A DNA stretch of 64,000 nt. It comes from Teretinema sp942493045 (GTDB lineage Bacteria > Spirochaetota > Spirochaetia > Treponematales > Treponemataceae). The stretch lies in the NCBI GenBank assembly GCA_942493045.1, contig OW818665.1:868001-932000 (forward strand). Reading direction: 5' to 3'. The translations under genes and the position numbers were made by a program. The notes beneath the pieces were generated by a model that had not been told where the DNA came from, did no database searches, and was given only the letters and a program-made list of their open reading frames with translations. Shown here one piece after another: positions 25,982-33,839 of the stretch (within the stretch, counting starts at the first letter, position 1; each line of letters opens with the position of its first letter).

Positions 25982-27428
25982 CGCTTCCTGTTTTCACCGA
26001 CTGCGCTTATTTTTTACCATCACACTGATAGCCGGCGCGCTTTCTTTTCCGCTGCACGCCCAAAAAACCGAGTGGGTGCTTTCGGCCGCCGAGTTCAGCG
26101 GCGAAGACCTCCCTGAAATGCACAGTCAATTGAAAGCCTTGATTCCACGCTTACTGATTGACCGGTTGTCCTCACTTTCCAGCCGGGCCGTCAACGCCTC
26201 TGAACAGGCAGCCCGGGCGGCCAGCGAGCTTATTGATAACCGCGTGAAACTGATAAACGAACGGCGCGTGCTTTTAGAAAACCGCGACAAACTGCTATTC
26301 TCAACCAATTCTCCCTGGAATATTTCCCAAACCCGCCGGAGGCTAAACCGGGAAATTGCCGAAAAAGAAAAGCGAATATCACTTCTGACTAGCGATATTG
26401 CCGGCATCAGTATAGAAAACTCCGCCGTAGGCGAAACAATAATGCCAATCAGCTTCTGGAAATCGGCAGCCGAGCTGTTTATCATTCCGGCCGGAAGCAA
26501 CCGCAATAGCGCGCTGCGTCAGGCCGGTATAGCCGCTTTGATAACCGGCACGGTCGCTGACTCCTCCGGTTATCTCATCATTACCTGCCGTTTGGAGCTT
26601 TCCACGCCGGGTATCGAGAGCCGCTCAATCATCGCCGCCGCCTCCTATGACAGTATCGATGAACTGGTCAAATCAGTGGCCTTGGAATTAATGCCGGAAA
26701 TAATGCGCATGCCTACGGCGTCGCTCACCTTTGCCTTAAATCCGGCTGACGCCTTGGTTTCCATGAACGGCAAAGCCCTGTTTGATCTCGCCGGAACACA
26801 TACCGTACCGGCAGGAAAACACTTGTTTACAATTTCGGCCGCCGGTTATCAGAATGCCGAACTGGAAACTGAACTGGCGCCGGATGGCGCGTACTTGTTG
26901 CGCTGCGAGCTATTGAACCGCAGCACCGCCGAAGTTACCATCTCGACAACCGAAGGTGAAGCCGCTGTGTATTACAATGCCGCGGACTATGCGTTGACCC
27001 CGGTCACACTGACCGTACCGTCTCTTCCGACCATCGGAGAGCTTAAGGGGGAGGGTGGAACAACCTACTTCATCATTGATCCCTCGCGCGGCCGTTCCCT
27101 GGCCGTCCGGCAGAATCTGGTAGACACTTCGGAGCGAATCGAAAAACAGCGTCGGGTACTGTATAATTCGTTAGGTGCTTTATACGCTTCCTTGCCAGTT
27201 TCAATGCTGACCTATGGAATAAGAACGAATAAGCTGGATGCCTATCAAAGCGGGCGGATGGCGAATACCTCTGAAAATTATAATTCCGTCGTAGCCTGGA
27301 ATAATGCCTCACTCGTTACCCAGGGCATTTCATTGGCGCTGGGTATCAATTTATGCATTCAAATCACCCGTTATCTGCTCGCGGCTGAGCAGGCGGTACC
27401 TCAAACAGCCGCTTCGGCAGGAGAATAA
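25968..27428 (+). CDS. Exported PEGA-domain protein
   Basis: 486 residues. The start is TTG 25968, which overlaps the previous stop by 14 bases; no better in-frame start is visible. A signal peptide (hydrophobic FFTITLIAGALSF, cleavage after LHA) is followed by a helical/coiled-coil region (about 60-145). A beta-rich region and a PEGA-type module come next (about 245-310, with PADALVSMNGKALFDLAGTH and the VPAGKHLFTISAAGYQ pattern). Two hydrophobic segments near the C-terminus could be membrane helices. PEGA modules are found in surface and cell-wall-associated proteins; no specific role can be given. It lies between prfB and ftsY. Confidence 0.72.
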   Translation: MCVPDASCFHRLRLFFTITLIAGALSFPLHAQKTEWVLSAAEFSGEDLPEMHSQLKALIPRLLIDRLSSLSSRAVNASEQAARAASELIDNRVKLINERRVLLENRDKLLFSTNSPWNISQTRRRLNREIAEKEKRISLLTSDIAGISIENSAVGETIMPISFWKSAAELFIIPAGSNRNSALRQAGIAALITGTVADSSGYLIITCRLELSTPGIESRSIIAAASYDSIDELVKSVALELMPEIMRMPTASLTFALNPADALVSMNGKALFDLAGTHTVPAGKHLFTISAAGYQNAELETELAPDGAYLLRCELLNRSTAEVTISTTEGEAAVYYNAADYALTPVTLTVPSLPTIGELKGEGGTTYFIIDPSRGRSLAVRQNLVDTSERIEKQRRVLYNSLGALYASLPVSMLTYGIRTNKLDAYQSGRMANTSENYNSVVAWNNASLVTQGISLALGINLCIQITRYLLAAEQAVPQTAASAGE

Positions 27429-27433
27429 ATACT

Positions 27434-28309
27434 ATGGCAAGAACTACTTTTGCGGAAAATCTGAAACGCTTATTCGGCTTACATAAGCCGACTGATGATT
27501 CTTTTTTTGAAGAGCTTTCAGACAGCCTGATTGAAGGCGACCTGGGAGCCAAAACAGCTATAGAAGTTACCGAAGCTCTTGAAAAAAAATGCCGTAGCGG
27601 TGGAATAACTGACCGTGAGGCTATTCTGACGGAACTTTCGGTTTTGCTTAATTCCTGGATTAAAGAAGGCCAGCCGCCTTATCAAAGCGGTAAGGTTAAT
27701 ATATTTATGATTCTGGGCGTAAATGGCGTCGGCAAGACTACCAGCGCCGCGAAAATGGCCCGCTGGTATCAGCAGAATTTTCAGAGCCCCATAATATTGG
27801 CCGCCGCCGACACCTTCCGGGCCGCGGCTATCGAACAGTTGGAACTACATGGCCAGCGGCTTGGTATCCGGGTAGTTGCCCATAAACACGGAGCGGATCC
27901 CGGAGCTGTCGTGTATGACGCCGCTGAGGCCTCTCGCGCCGCCGGCGGCGGCCTGGTCATTGTAGATACGGCCGGAAGGCTGCATAACAAGGAAAATCTG
28001 GTGCGCGAGCTTCAGAAAATCGACCGCATTGCCGCTTCGCGGGCCGACACCGGCTGTTACAAAAAAATACTGGTGTTGGATGCCACAACCGGACAAAACG
28101 GACTGCGGCAGGCCGAAGTTTTTCATGAGGCAGTCGGTGTGGACGCGGTGATCCTTACCAAATATGATTCCACAGCGCGCGGCGGCATAGCCGTTACTGC
28201 CGGAAAGGAATACAACCTGCCGATGGCCTTCGTCGGCACCGGCGAGGGGTATCAGGATTTTGAGCCTTTTTCCCGCGCCGCCTATCTGCGCGATTTTTTG
28301 GGAAGTTGA
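27434..28309 (+). CDS. ftsY: Signal recognition particle receptor FtsY
   Basis: GTPase that receives SRP-ribosome complexes at the membrane. The 291-residue protein has a short N domain (about 1-85) without the acidic A domain of E. coli FtsY. The NG GTPase follows, with G1 GVNGVGKTTSAAKMA, DTFRAAAIEQL, G3 IVDTAGRLH, ATTGQNG, G4 LTKYDSTARGG and the closing GTGEGYQDFEPF. It starts six bases after the PEGA gene, and its stop overlaps the TTG of the following frame. Confidence 0.96.
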   Translation: MARTTFAENLKRLFGLHKPTDDSFFEELSDSLIEGDLGAKTAIEVTEALEKKCRSGGITDREAILTELSVLLNSWIKEGQPPYQSGKVNIFMILGVNGVGKTTSAAKMARWYQQNFQSPIILAAADTFRAAAIEQLELHGQRLGIRVVAHKHGADPGAVVYDAAEASRAAGGGLVIVDTAGRLHNKENLVRELQKIDRIAASRADTGCYKKILVLDATTGQNGLRQAEVFHEAVGVDAVILTKYDSTARGGIAVTAGKEYNLPMAFVGTGEGYQDFEPFSRAAYLRDFLGS

Positions 28310-28311
28310 GC

Positions 28312-28977
28312 ATGCGCTTCAAATTAGCGGCAGCCCTGGGCATACTTTCTCTGATCGTTGTTCCAGCCCGATCTGTAGAACCGCAGGAAGCAGCAGCGGA
28401 AGCCGTCTATCAATATGATGCCTCGGGAAAGGTCCGTTCCTTCGGTGATACCCGCCTCGGACCGGAGGGGTTTTTGGATGTAGACGGCGATCAGTGGGTA
28501 GTGGAGCGCTTCGACAGTCTCTGCCGTCCGGTATCACGGGTCACCTGGAAGGCTTCCGTTATTGTCAGTACTACAATCTGGCTGTACAATCCCGCTGAAA
28601 GCGGCTACACACTGCGCACCGAAAGCGGCGGACAGCATACCGAAACTGTGTATTCCGAGACGGGGCTGCCCCTTTTTTCAACAGTCCGGGATTCAGAAGG
28701 CCTGTTGTTGGAATCATATGCCAGGGAATATACTGCAGACGATAAACTGCTGAGCGAAAAACTGGTTATCGGAACGCGGGAACGCCTGACCGAAAACCGC
28801 TATTCCGGTGAAGGCGAACTGGAGTTTACCCGGATCACCGAAAATCAGGTGCCGGTGCTGGAGCGTGAATATCAGGGCGCTGAGAATTGGGTGGAAAGGG
28901 TTTTTTACCGCGGCAAACCCGTGCTGGAAGTTACCTGGCGGGATTCTGTGCGCGTTGGGGAGAATAAACTGCGATGA
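28312..28977 (+). CDS. Exported protein of unknown function
   Basis: About 221 residues. ATG 28312 is preceded by GGGAAG with good spacing; an in-frame TTG at 28306 is less likely. A signal peptide ends around residue 20. The mature protein is made of short beta-strand units of the form ...Y...G.l.....(R/Y).., e.g. AVYQYDASGKVRSFGD and TENRYSGEGELEFTRI, loosely like YD/RHS-type repeats. No known domain is assigned. It overlaps the downstream Lol permease gene by four bases, so it is probably co-expressed with the lipoprotein exporter. Confidence 0.62.
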   Translation: MRFKLAAALGILSLIVVPARSVEPQEAAAEAVYQYDASGKVRSFGDTRLGPEGFLDVDGDQWVVERFDSLCRPVSRVTWKASVIVSTTIWLYNPAESGYTLRTESGGQHTETVYSETGLPLFSTVRDSEGLLLESYAREYTADDKLLSEKLVIGTRERLTENRYSGEGELEFTRITENQVPVLEREYQGAENWVERVFYRGKPVLEVTWRDSVRVGENKLR

Positions 28978-30251
28978 GACAAAATAAAGCCTGGATGTTC
29001 TTCACAGCCGGTCGCTTTGCGACGGTCGACAGCCGCGGGCGCAGCGCCTTGACATCGCTGCTGTCATCGTTGGGAATTGCCCTCGGCGTGACCGCGCTCA
29101 TTGTAATACTCTCCGTGATGAACGGTTTCCAGATGGGCTATATCGACAGCATTCTGGAAGTCAGTTCCGCCCATGTCCGGGTACACGGGCCGGCGAGCGA
29201 GCTGCAAAAGATTTCCGTTTTTCCCGGGGTACGCAATTCTTTTTTATTTTCTGAGGCTCAAACCATGTTGGCCGGAAGATATAACCGTCAGCAGGGGGCT
29301 TTACTGCGCGCCCTGCCAGAAGACATATTGATTACCGATGCCGGTTTCGCGCGCAATCTGCAGCTGACAGCCGGCACCTTCAGTTTTGACCGGCCCGGTT
29401 CAGTAATTCTCGGAGCCGAACTGGCCCGTCAGCTCGGCGTCTCCGTTGGTGATGAGGTTACCGTAATTGCCATCTCCGGCGGGTCTTCTACCGATCTTTT
29501 TCCAGAAAACGCGCTACTGTCGGTACGCGCCCTGTTTCGTACCGGTTATTACGAGGTTGACAGTAGCTTTGCCCTGGTTTCGCCGGAAGAAGGCCGGCGT
29601 CTGCTAGGCGCGGACGCCGAAGTTCAGGCTGCTGTTAAGCTTCTCGATATCGAACGGGATGCCCGTTTTGCCTCCCTGCTAAAAAGTCAGTTGCCGGACA
29701 CAACCAGTGAATCCTGGCGCAGCTTTAACCGGGCTTTTTTCGGCGCGCTGCGGGTAGAAAAAAACATGCTGATGTTTTTGGTCGTGCTGATCTTCGTAGT
29801 GGTTACAGTCAATATTTTTAACGGTATGCGCCGGTCGGTCTATGAGCGGCGCGAGGAAATCAGCGTTCTGACAGCCCTGGGCGGTTCAGCTCGGAATGTG
29901 CAGGGCATTTTTCTGATCAACGGTCTGGGCATCGGCCTGTCCGGAAGTTTGACCGGTCTGTTTTGCGGCCTCTTCCTGTCTGTTAACATTAACGGTTTGT
30001 TCGCACTGGTGGAACATCTCGTGAACGGAGTAACTTCTTTCCTGTCAATTTTATTCGCCTCCGAATCCGACTCTACTTTTTCCCTGTTCAGCCCGACCTA
30101 TTTTTACATGATGGAAGTGCCGGTACGCATTCTGTTTCCTGAAGTCCTGGCTGTTTTTCTGTTCGGTGTGCTCTCGGCCACGGCAGCCTCCTGGATGGCC
30201 AGCCGCGCGATTATTGCCCTCAAACCAGCGGAGGTTTTACGTTATGAATGA
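28974..30251 (+). CDS. Lipoprotein-release ABC permease (LolC/LolE family)
   Basis: 425 residues; inner-membrane part of the LolCDE complex that extracts outer-membrane lipoproteins. An N-terminal helix (about 22-48, with ALIVILSVMNGFQMGY) is followed by a large periplasmic MacB-like domain (about 50-255). A C-terminal FtsX-type block of three helices follows, with ERREEISVLTALGGS, the motif of this permease class. It overlaps the previous gene by four bases (ATGA) and lolD by eight bases. Confidence 0.88.
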   Translation: MRQNKAWMFFTAGRFATVDSRGRSALTSLLSSLGIALGVTALIVILSVMNGFQMGYIDSILEVSSAHVRVHGPASELQKISVFPGVRNSFLFSEAQTMLAGRYNRQQGALLRALPEDILITDAGFARNLQLTAGTFSFDRPGSVILGAELARQLGVSVGDEVTVIAISGGSSTDLFPENALLSVRALFRTGYYEVDSSFALVSPEEGRRLLGADAEVQAAVKLLDIERDARFASLLKSQLPDTTSESWRSFNRAFFGALRVEKNMLMFLVVLIFVVVTVNIFNGMRRSVYERREEISVLTALGGSARNVQGIFLINGLGIGLSGSLTGLFCGLFLSVNINGLFALVEHLVNGVTSFLSILFASESDSTFSLFSPTYFYMMEVPVRILFPEVLAVFLFGVLSATAASWMASRAIIALKPAEVLRYE

Positions 30252-30924
30252 TTCAGTGTTGCGTCTGGAAGGAATCCGCAAGGAATTCCCGTCGGCTTCC
30301 GAACAATTGTGTATTCTGGATAATCTGGAAATGGATATCCGCCGCTCGACCCGGGTTATTATCACCGGTGAGTCCGGCTGCGGAAAAAGCACCCTGCTGA
30401 ATATTATCGGGGGACTGGAAACTCCGACTGCCGGAACTATCACCGCCGGTCCCTACCAGGTGAATACTCTCGATGAAAAAGGTTTGACCGCTTACCGGAG
30501 CACCTATTTAGGGCTGGTTTTTCAGTTTCATTATTTGCTAAAAGATTTTACGGCTCTGGAAAATGTCATGCTCCCGGCCTATATGACAGGCATCCCCAAA
30601 AAGGAAGCGCTAGAGAGGGCCCGTTCACTGCTTGTCGATGTCAATCTGGAGCACCGTCTTTCACATTTTCCTTCCCAGCTGTCCGGCGGAGAGCGCCAGC
30701 GGGCCGCGGTAGCCCGGGCCCTGGTCAACAACCCGGAGCTGGTTCTGGCCGATGAGCCTACCGGTAATCTGGACCCGGCTAACGCCGCGCTGGTTAAAGA
30801 GCTGCTGTTTTCAGTGGTAGCCCGTTATCACAAGACCCTGCTTTTAGTTACCCATGACGCCGAACTCTCCCGAGCCGGAGATTTGTGTCTGCGTTTGCAT
30901 GAAGGAAGGCTGGTAAGGCAATGA
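30244..30924 (+). CDS. lolD: Lipoprotein-release ABC ATPase LolD
   Basis: 226-residue ABC ATPase driving LolC/LolE. Walker A is GESGCGKST, Q-loop VFQFHYLLKDF, signature LSGGERQR, Walker B LVLADEPTGNLD, and the H-loop TLLLVTHD. ATG 30244 is preceded by GGAGG and lies inside the end of the permease gene (eight-base overlap). A longer reading frame from 30166 has no support. It overlaps lolE by four bases. Confidence 0.94.
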   Translation: MNDSVLRLEGIRKEFPSASEQLCILDNLEMDIRRSTRVIITGESGCGKSTLLNIIGGLETPTAGTITAGPYQVNTLDEKGLTAYRSTYLGLVFQFHYLLKDFTALENVMLPAYMTGIPKKEALERARSLLVDVNLEHRLSHFPSQLSGGERQRAAVARALVNNPELVLADEPTGNLDPANAALVKELLFSVVARYHKTLLLVTHDAELSRAGDLCLRLHEGRLVRQ

Positions 30925-32255
30925 AACTGCGCTTCTCTTTTTTACTGGCCAGGCGCTTTCTCGGTCTGGGATCCCGGCGCAGCGTTTCCAACGCCCGGCG
31001 CAGTCTCTTCGGAGCCATAGCCGGCATCGGCATCAGTTTAATTCCACTGGTAATAGTGCTGGTAGTCTCGGACGGCATGATTGAAGGCATTACCAGCCGG
31101 ATCATCGCCCTCGGCACGAGTCATATTCAGATATCAAACTACTCCGGAAACGCTGATGTGGTTCAGGATGCCGCGGCCCTGCGTGATTTCGCGGACGATA
31201 TCGTGCTACGCGATACCAGCGGCTCGATAGTTGGCGCCTGGGGAGAAAAACAGGGCACCGCCATTGCCATCGGCTCAACCGGGCGCAGCGGCGCGGCGGT
31301 GAGGGCTATCGATCCTGCCTTTTTCAAGGATAATTCCGAAGCGGTCTCTTTTATTGAGGTGACGGAGGGCAGTATTGCCGAGTTTTCCGGGAATGACGCC
31401 TTTATCGGCACCAAGCTGGCCCAAAACTGCGGATTGCAAGTCGGAGACCGGGTGCGGTTGATCACCCAAACCAGCGCTCCTGGCGGAAATCTGGTTCCTC
31501 GGGTTTGGACGTTTACGGTGCGGGCTGTCATTTCTTCCGGATATCAGGAACTCGACGCCCTCTGGTTTTTTATTCCGCTCGATCAGGGTTTTCGTGTCCT
31601 GCCCGGAGCATCATCGCGTACCCTGATCAATATTGTCACTGACAATGCCTTTGCCGACCTTGAGCCGGTCATTGAGTCGCTGTATCCGCGGCTGCCGGAA
31701 TACTGGTCCGCCTACACCTGGAAAGACCTGAACCGCTCCCAGTTTCAGTCCTTTCGTACCACCAAGGTATTGTTGATGTTTATTATGATGCTGATCGTGT
31801 TTGTGGCCTCGGTAAATGTTTCTTCGGCTCTGGTCATGCTGGTAATGGAGCGTCGGCAGGAAATCGCGATTCTCAAGAGCACCGGCGCCTCTCCGGAGGA
31901 CATTTCAGCGGCCTTTGTGCTTTCCGGTTTTTTAACCGGACTGGCCGGTGTATTAGCCGGTCTTCCGGCCGGTATTCTATGCGGCATTCACATCAATAAA
32001 ATTTTTATATGGATGGAACAGCTGATCAATGCTGTCAACACCTTTAAATACCGGCTGTTTGGAACCGACGCTGCCGGACCATATATTCACTTACTCGATC
32101 CGGAGTATTATCTTGAATATATACCGGTTACGCTGCACCTTTTGGAATTATTTTTAATCGGCGCCGGTACACTGGTACTGTCGGTTCTGGTTTCGCTGCT
32201 TCCGGCAATCCGGGCAGGGGCGGAAAAGCCACTTGAAACATTGAGGAAATACTAA
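30921..32255 (+). CDS. Lipoprotein-release ABC permease (LolE-like)
   Basis: 444 residues; second permease of the Lol complex. It has the same layout as the first permease: an N-terminal helix (IGISLIPLVIVLVVSDGMIEGI), a periplasmic domain (about 60-270) and three C-terminal helices, with ERRQEIAILKSTGAS as the FtsX-class motif. Two different permeases flanking the ATPase suggest a LolC/LolE heterodimer. Which is C and which is E cannot be decided by eye. It is coupled to lolD (four-base overlap), and mcsA starts on the last base of its stop codon. Confidence 0.88.
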   Translation: MKLRFSFLLARRFLGLGSRRSVSNARRSLFGAIAGIGISLIPLVIVLVVSDGMIEGITSRIIALGTSHIQISNYSGNADVVQDAAALRDFADDIVLRDTSGSIVGAWGEKQGTAIAIGSTGRSGAAVRAIDPAFFKDNSEAVSFIEVTEGSIAEFSGNDAFIGTKLAQNCGLQVGDRVRLITQTSAPGGNLVPRVWTFTVRAVISSGYQELDALWFFIPLDQGFRVLPGASSRTLINIVTDNAFADLEPVIESLYPRLPEYWSAYTWKDLNRSQFQSFRTTKVLLMFIMMLIVFVASVNVSSALVMLVMERRQEIAILKSTGASPEDISAAFVLSGFLTGLAGVLAGLPAGILCGIHINKIFIWMEQLINAVNTFKYRLFGTDAAGPYIHLLDPEYYLEYIPVTLHLLELFLIGAGTLVLSVLVSLLPAIRAGAEKPLETLRKY

Positions 32256-32749
32256 TGAAATGTGACGCCTGCGGTGAAAAGCCGGCCGTAATATTTGTCC
32301 AGCAGGTTTCCCGGGAAAATACCGTGGAGCTGCACCTCTGCGAAGCCTGCGCCGCCAAGCGCGGCCTTTCCACTACCGGAAATAAAATTGACATTTCCCT
32401 GGGCGGTCTTTTCACCAATATTTTAGACGGAGACAGTACCGAGACAGTCTCAAAAAAAAGCTGTCCGGTATGCCTCAGTACCCTTAATTTAATACGCCGT
32501 CAGAAAAAAGCCGGCTGCGCCGAATGTTACCGTTTTTTCCGCACCGAAATTCTTTCCGTTCTGCGCGCCGAAGGTATCGAAATGCATTACACCGGAGCGC
32601 TTCCCCACCGACCGGATAATTTCCGGTCGGTGGCTGTAGACCGGGAAATGCTGAAACGGGAGCTGCAACGGGCCATCGATACTGAAGACTATGAGCTGGC
32701 CGCCTATTACCGCGATCGGCTGCGTTCCCAGCAGGGAGGCTCCCAATGA
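32255..32749 (+). CDS. mcsA: McsA, activator of the McsB arginine kinase
   Basis: 164 residues. It has two zinc-binding CXXC pairs at the N-terminus (MKCDACGEKPA and LHLCEACAAKRG), two more in the middle (CPVC and CAEC), and a C-terminal UVR motif (LKRELQRAIDTEDYELAAYYRDRL). In Firmicutes McsA activates McsB, which tags proteins with phospho-arginine for ClpC-ClpP. The genes mcsA-mcsB-clpC follow directly here, without ctsR. The zinc-binding residues look complete. Confidence 0.92.
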   Translation: MKCDACGEKPAVIFVQQVSRENTVELHLCEACAAKRGLSTTGNKIDISLGGLFTNILDGDSTETVSKKSCPVCLSTLNLIRRQKKAGCAECYRFFRTEILSVLRAEGIEMHYTGALPHRPDNFRSVAVDREMLKRELQRAIDTEDYELAAYYRDRLRSQQGGSQ

Positions 32750-33834
32750 CCGCAGATACCTCCAGCGGAGCCTGGTATGCGGAATCCGGCGCGGAAAACG
32801 ATGTCGTTATTTCTACGCGTATCCGCATTGCCCGGAATCTGCTTAATTTTCCCTTTCCGGTAGCCATTAAATCCGATGACGCCGAAGCCGTTCAATCGCT
32901 GATCTTTGACAGTTTTAATCATCTGGAACATCCGGAACAGTATCAGATGGTTCGGATGTCCAATATAGATCCCTTAGGCAGAAAAATTCTCGCCGAAAGG
33001 GGAGTTATCCGCCCGGAAAGCGGTATTGAACCCTGGCGCGCCGTGGTCATCCGGGGTGATGGAGCGCTCTCGGCGACGGTCAACGTCGATGATCATCTCC
33101 GCTTGGCAGCTTTCCGGCCCGGGCTTGATTTTTCCTGGTGCCGGCAAACCCTCGAAACCATCGATTCCGCCCTGCAGGAGCAGCTGCAGTTTGCTTCTGC
33201 AGCGGACTTTGGCTATCTCTGCCAGGATTTAACCTCGGCCGGCACCGGGATGAAGGCCTCGGTACTGCTCTCGCTTTCAGGATTGGTGATGACCTCGCTG
33301 GCCGAACGGGTTATCCGGGAAAGCCTGTCCCAGGGATTTTTAATTCGCGGGTACTATACCTCCGGAAACAATGACTCTCTCGGAGCCCTCTACCAGATCT
33401 GCAACGCCTCCGGCGCGAACGGCGACATGGAAAGCCAAATAGAGAGTCTTGAGATGATGGTCCGGCGGATTATCGAGATGGAACGCCGCAGCCGCGAAGA
33501 ATTGCTCAATACACAGCCCACTTCGATCGAAGATATAGTATACCGCGCGGTAGTAACCGCCCGTTATGCCCGCTTCATACCGGTACGCGAAGGCGTTGAA
33601 CTGATTTCACGCATCAAACTGGGCTTGCATCTCGGTTTGGTTTCCGGTATATCGGATTCAGCTCTGACCGCGCTGCTGTACCGCATCCAAAACGCTCATT
33701 TGGGTTTTGTAATTTTGGGCGGAAGCATTATCATTGAAGAGGACATTAAAACCGAAGAAATGCGGATTGAGCGGCTCCGTGCTATGATTATACAGGAAGT
33801 ACTCAAGGAAGTTGACATAAAGGAAAGGAGATAG
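32746..33834 (+). CDS. McsB-like phosphagen-kinase-fold protein, active site altered
   Basis: 362 residues that align along their whole length with protein-arginine kinase McsB. The N-terminal STRIRIARNL motif is kept. Key catalytic positions differ from the Bacillus pattern: NEEDH reads NVDDH (residues 113-117); the Cys of SCPTNVGTG is Asp161 (a Cys lies two positions earlier, at 159); the Arg of GLRASV is Lys170; and RGIYGEGSE reads RGYYTSGNND. The fold should remain, but arginine phosphorylation is doubtful. It overlaps mcsA by four bases and precedes clpC by five. It may be a pseudokinase adaptor, or act with changed chemistry. Confidence 0.85.
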   Translation: MTADTSSGAWYAESGAENDVVISTRIRIARNLLNFPFPVAIKSDDAEAVQSLIFDSFNHLEHPEQYQMVRMSNIDPLGRKILAERGVIRPESGIEPWRAVVIRGDGALSATVNVDDHLRLAAFRPGLDFSWCRQTLETIDSALQEQLQFASAADFGYLCQDLTSAGTGMKASVLLSLSGLVMTSLAERVIRESLSQGFLIRGYYTSGNNDSLGALYQICNASGANGDMESQIESLEMMVRRIIEMERRSREELLNTQPTSIEDIVYRAVVTARYARFIPVREGVELISRIKLGLHLGLVSGISDSALTALLYRIQNAHLGFVILGGSIIIEEDIKTEEMRIERLRAMIIQEVLKEVDIKERR

Positions 33835-33839
33835 CGAGA

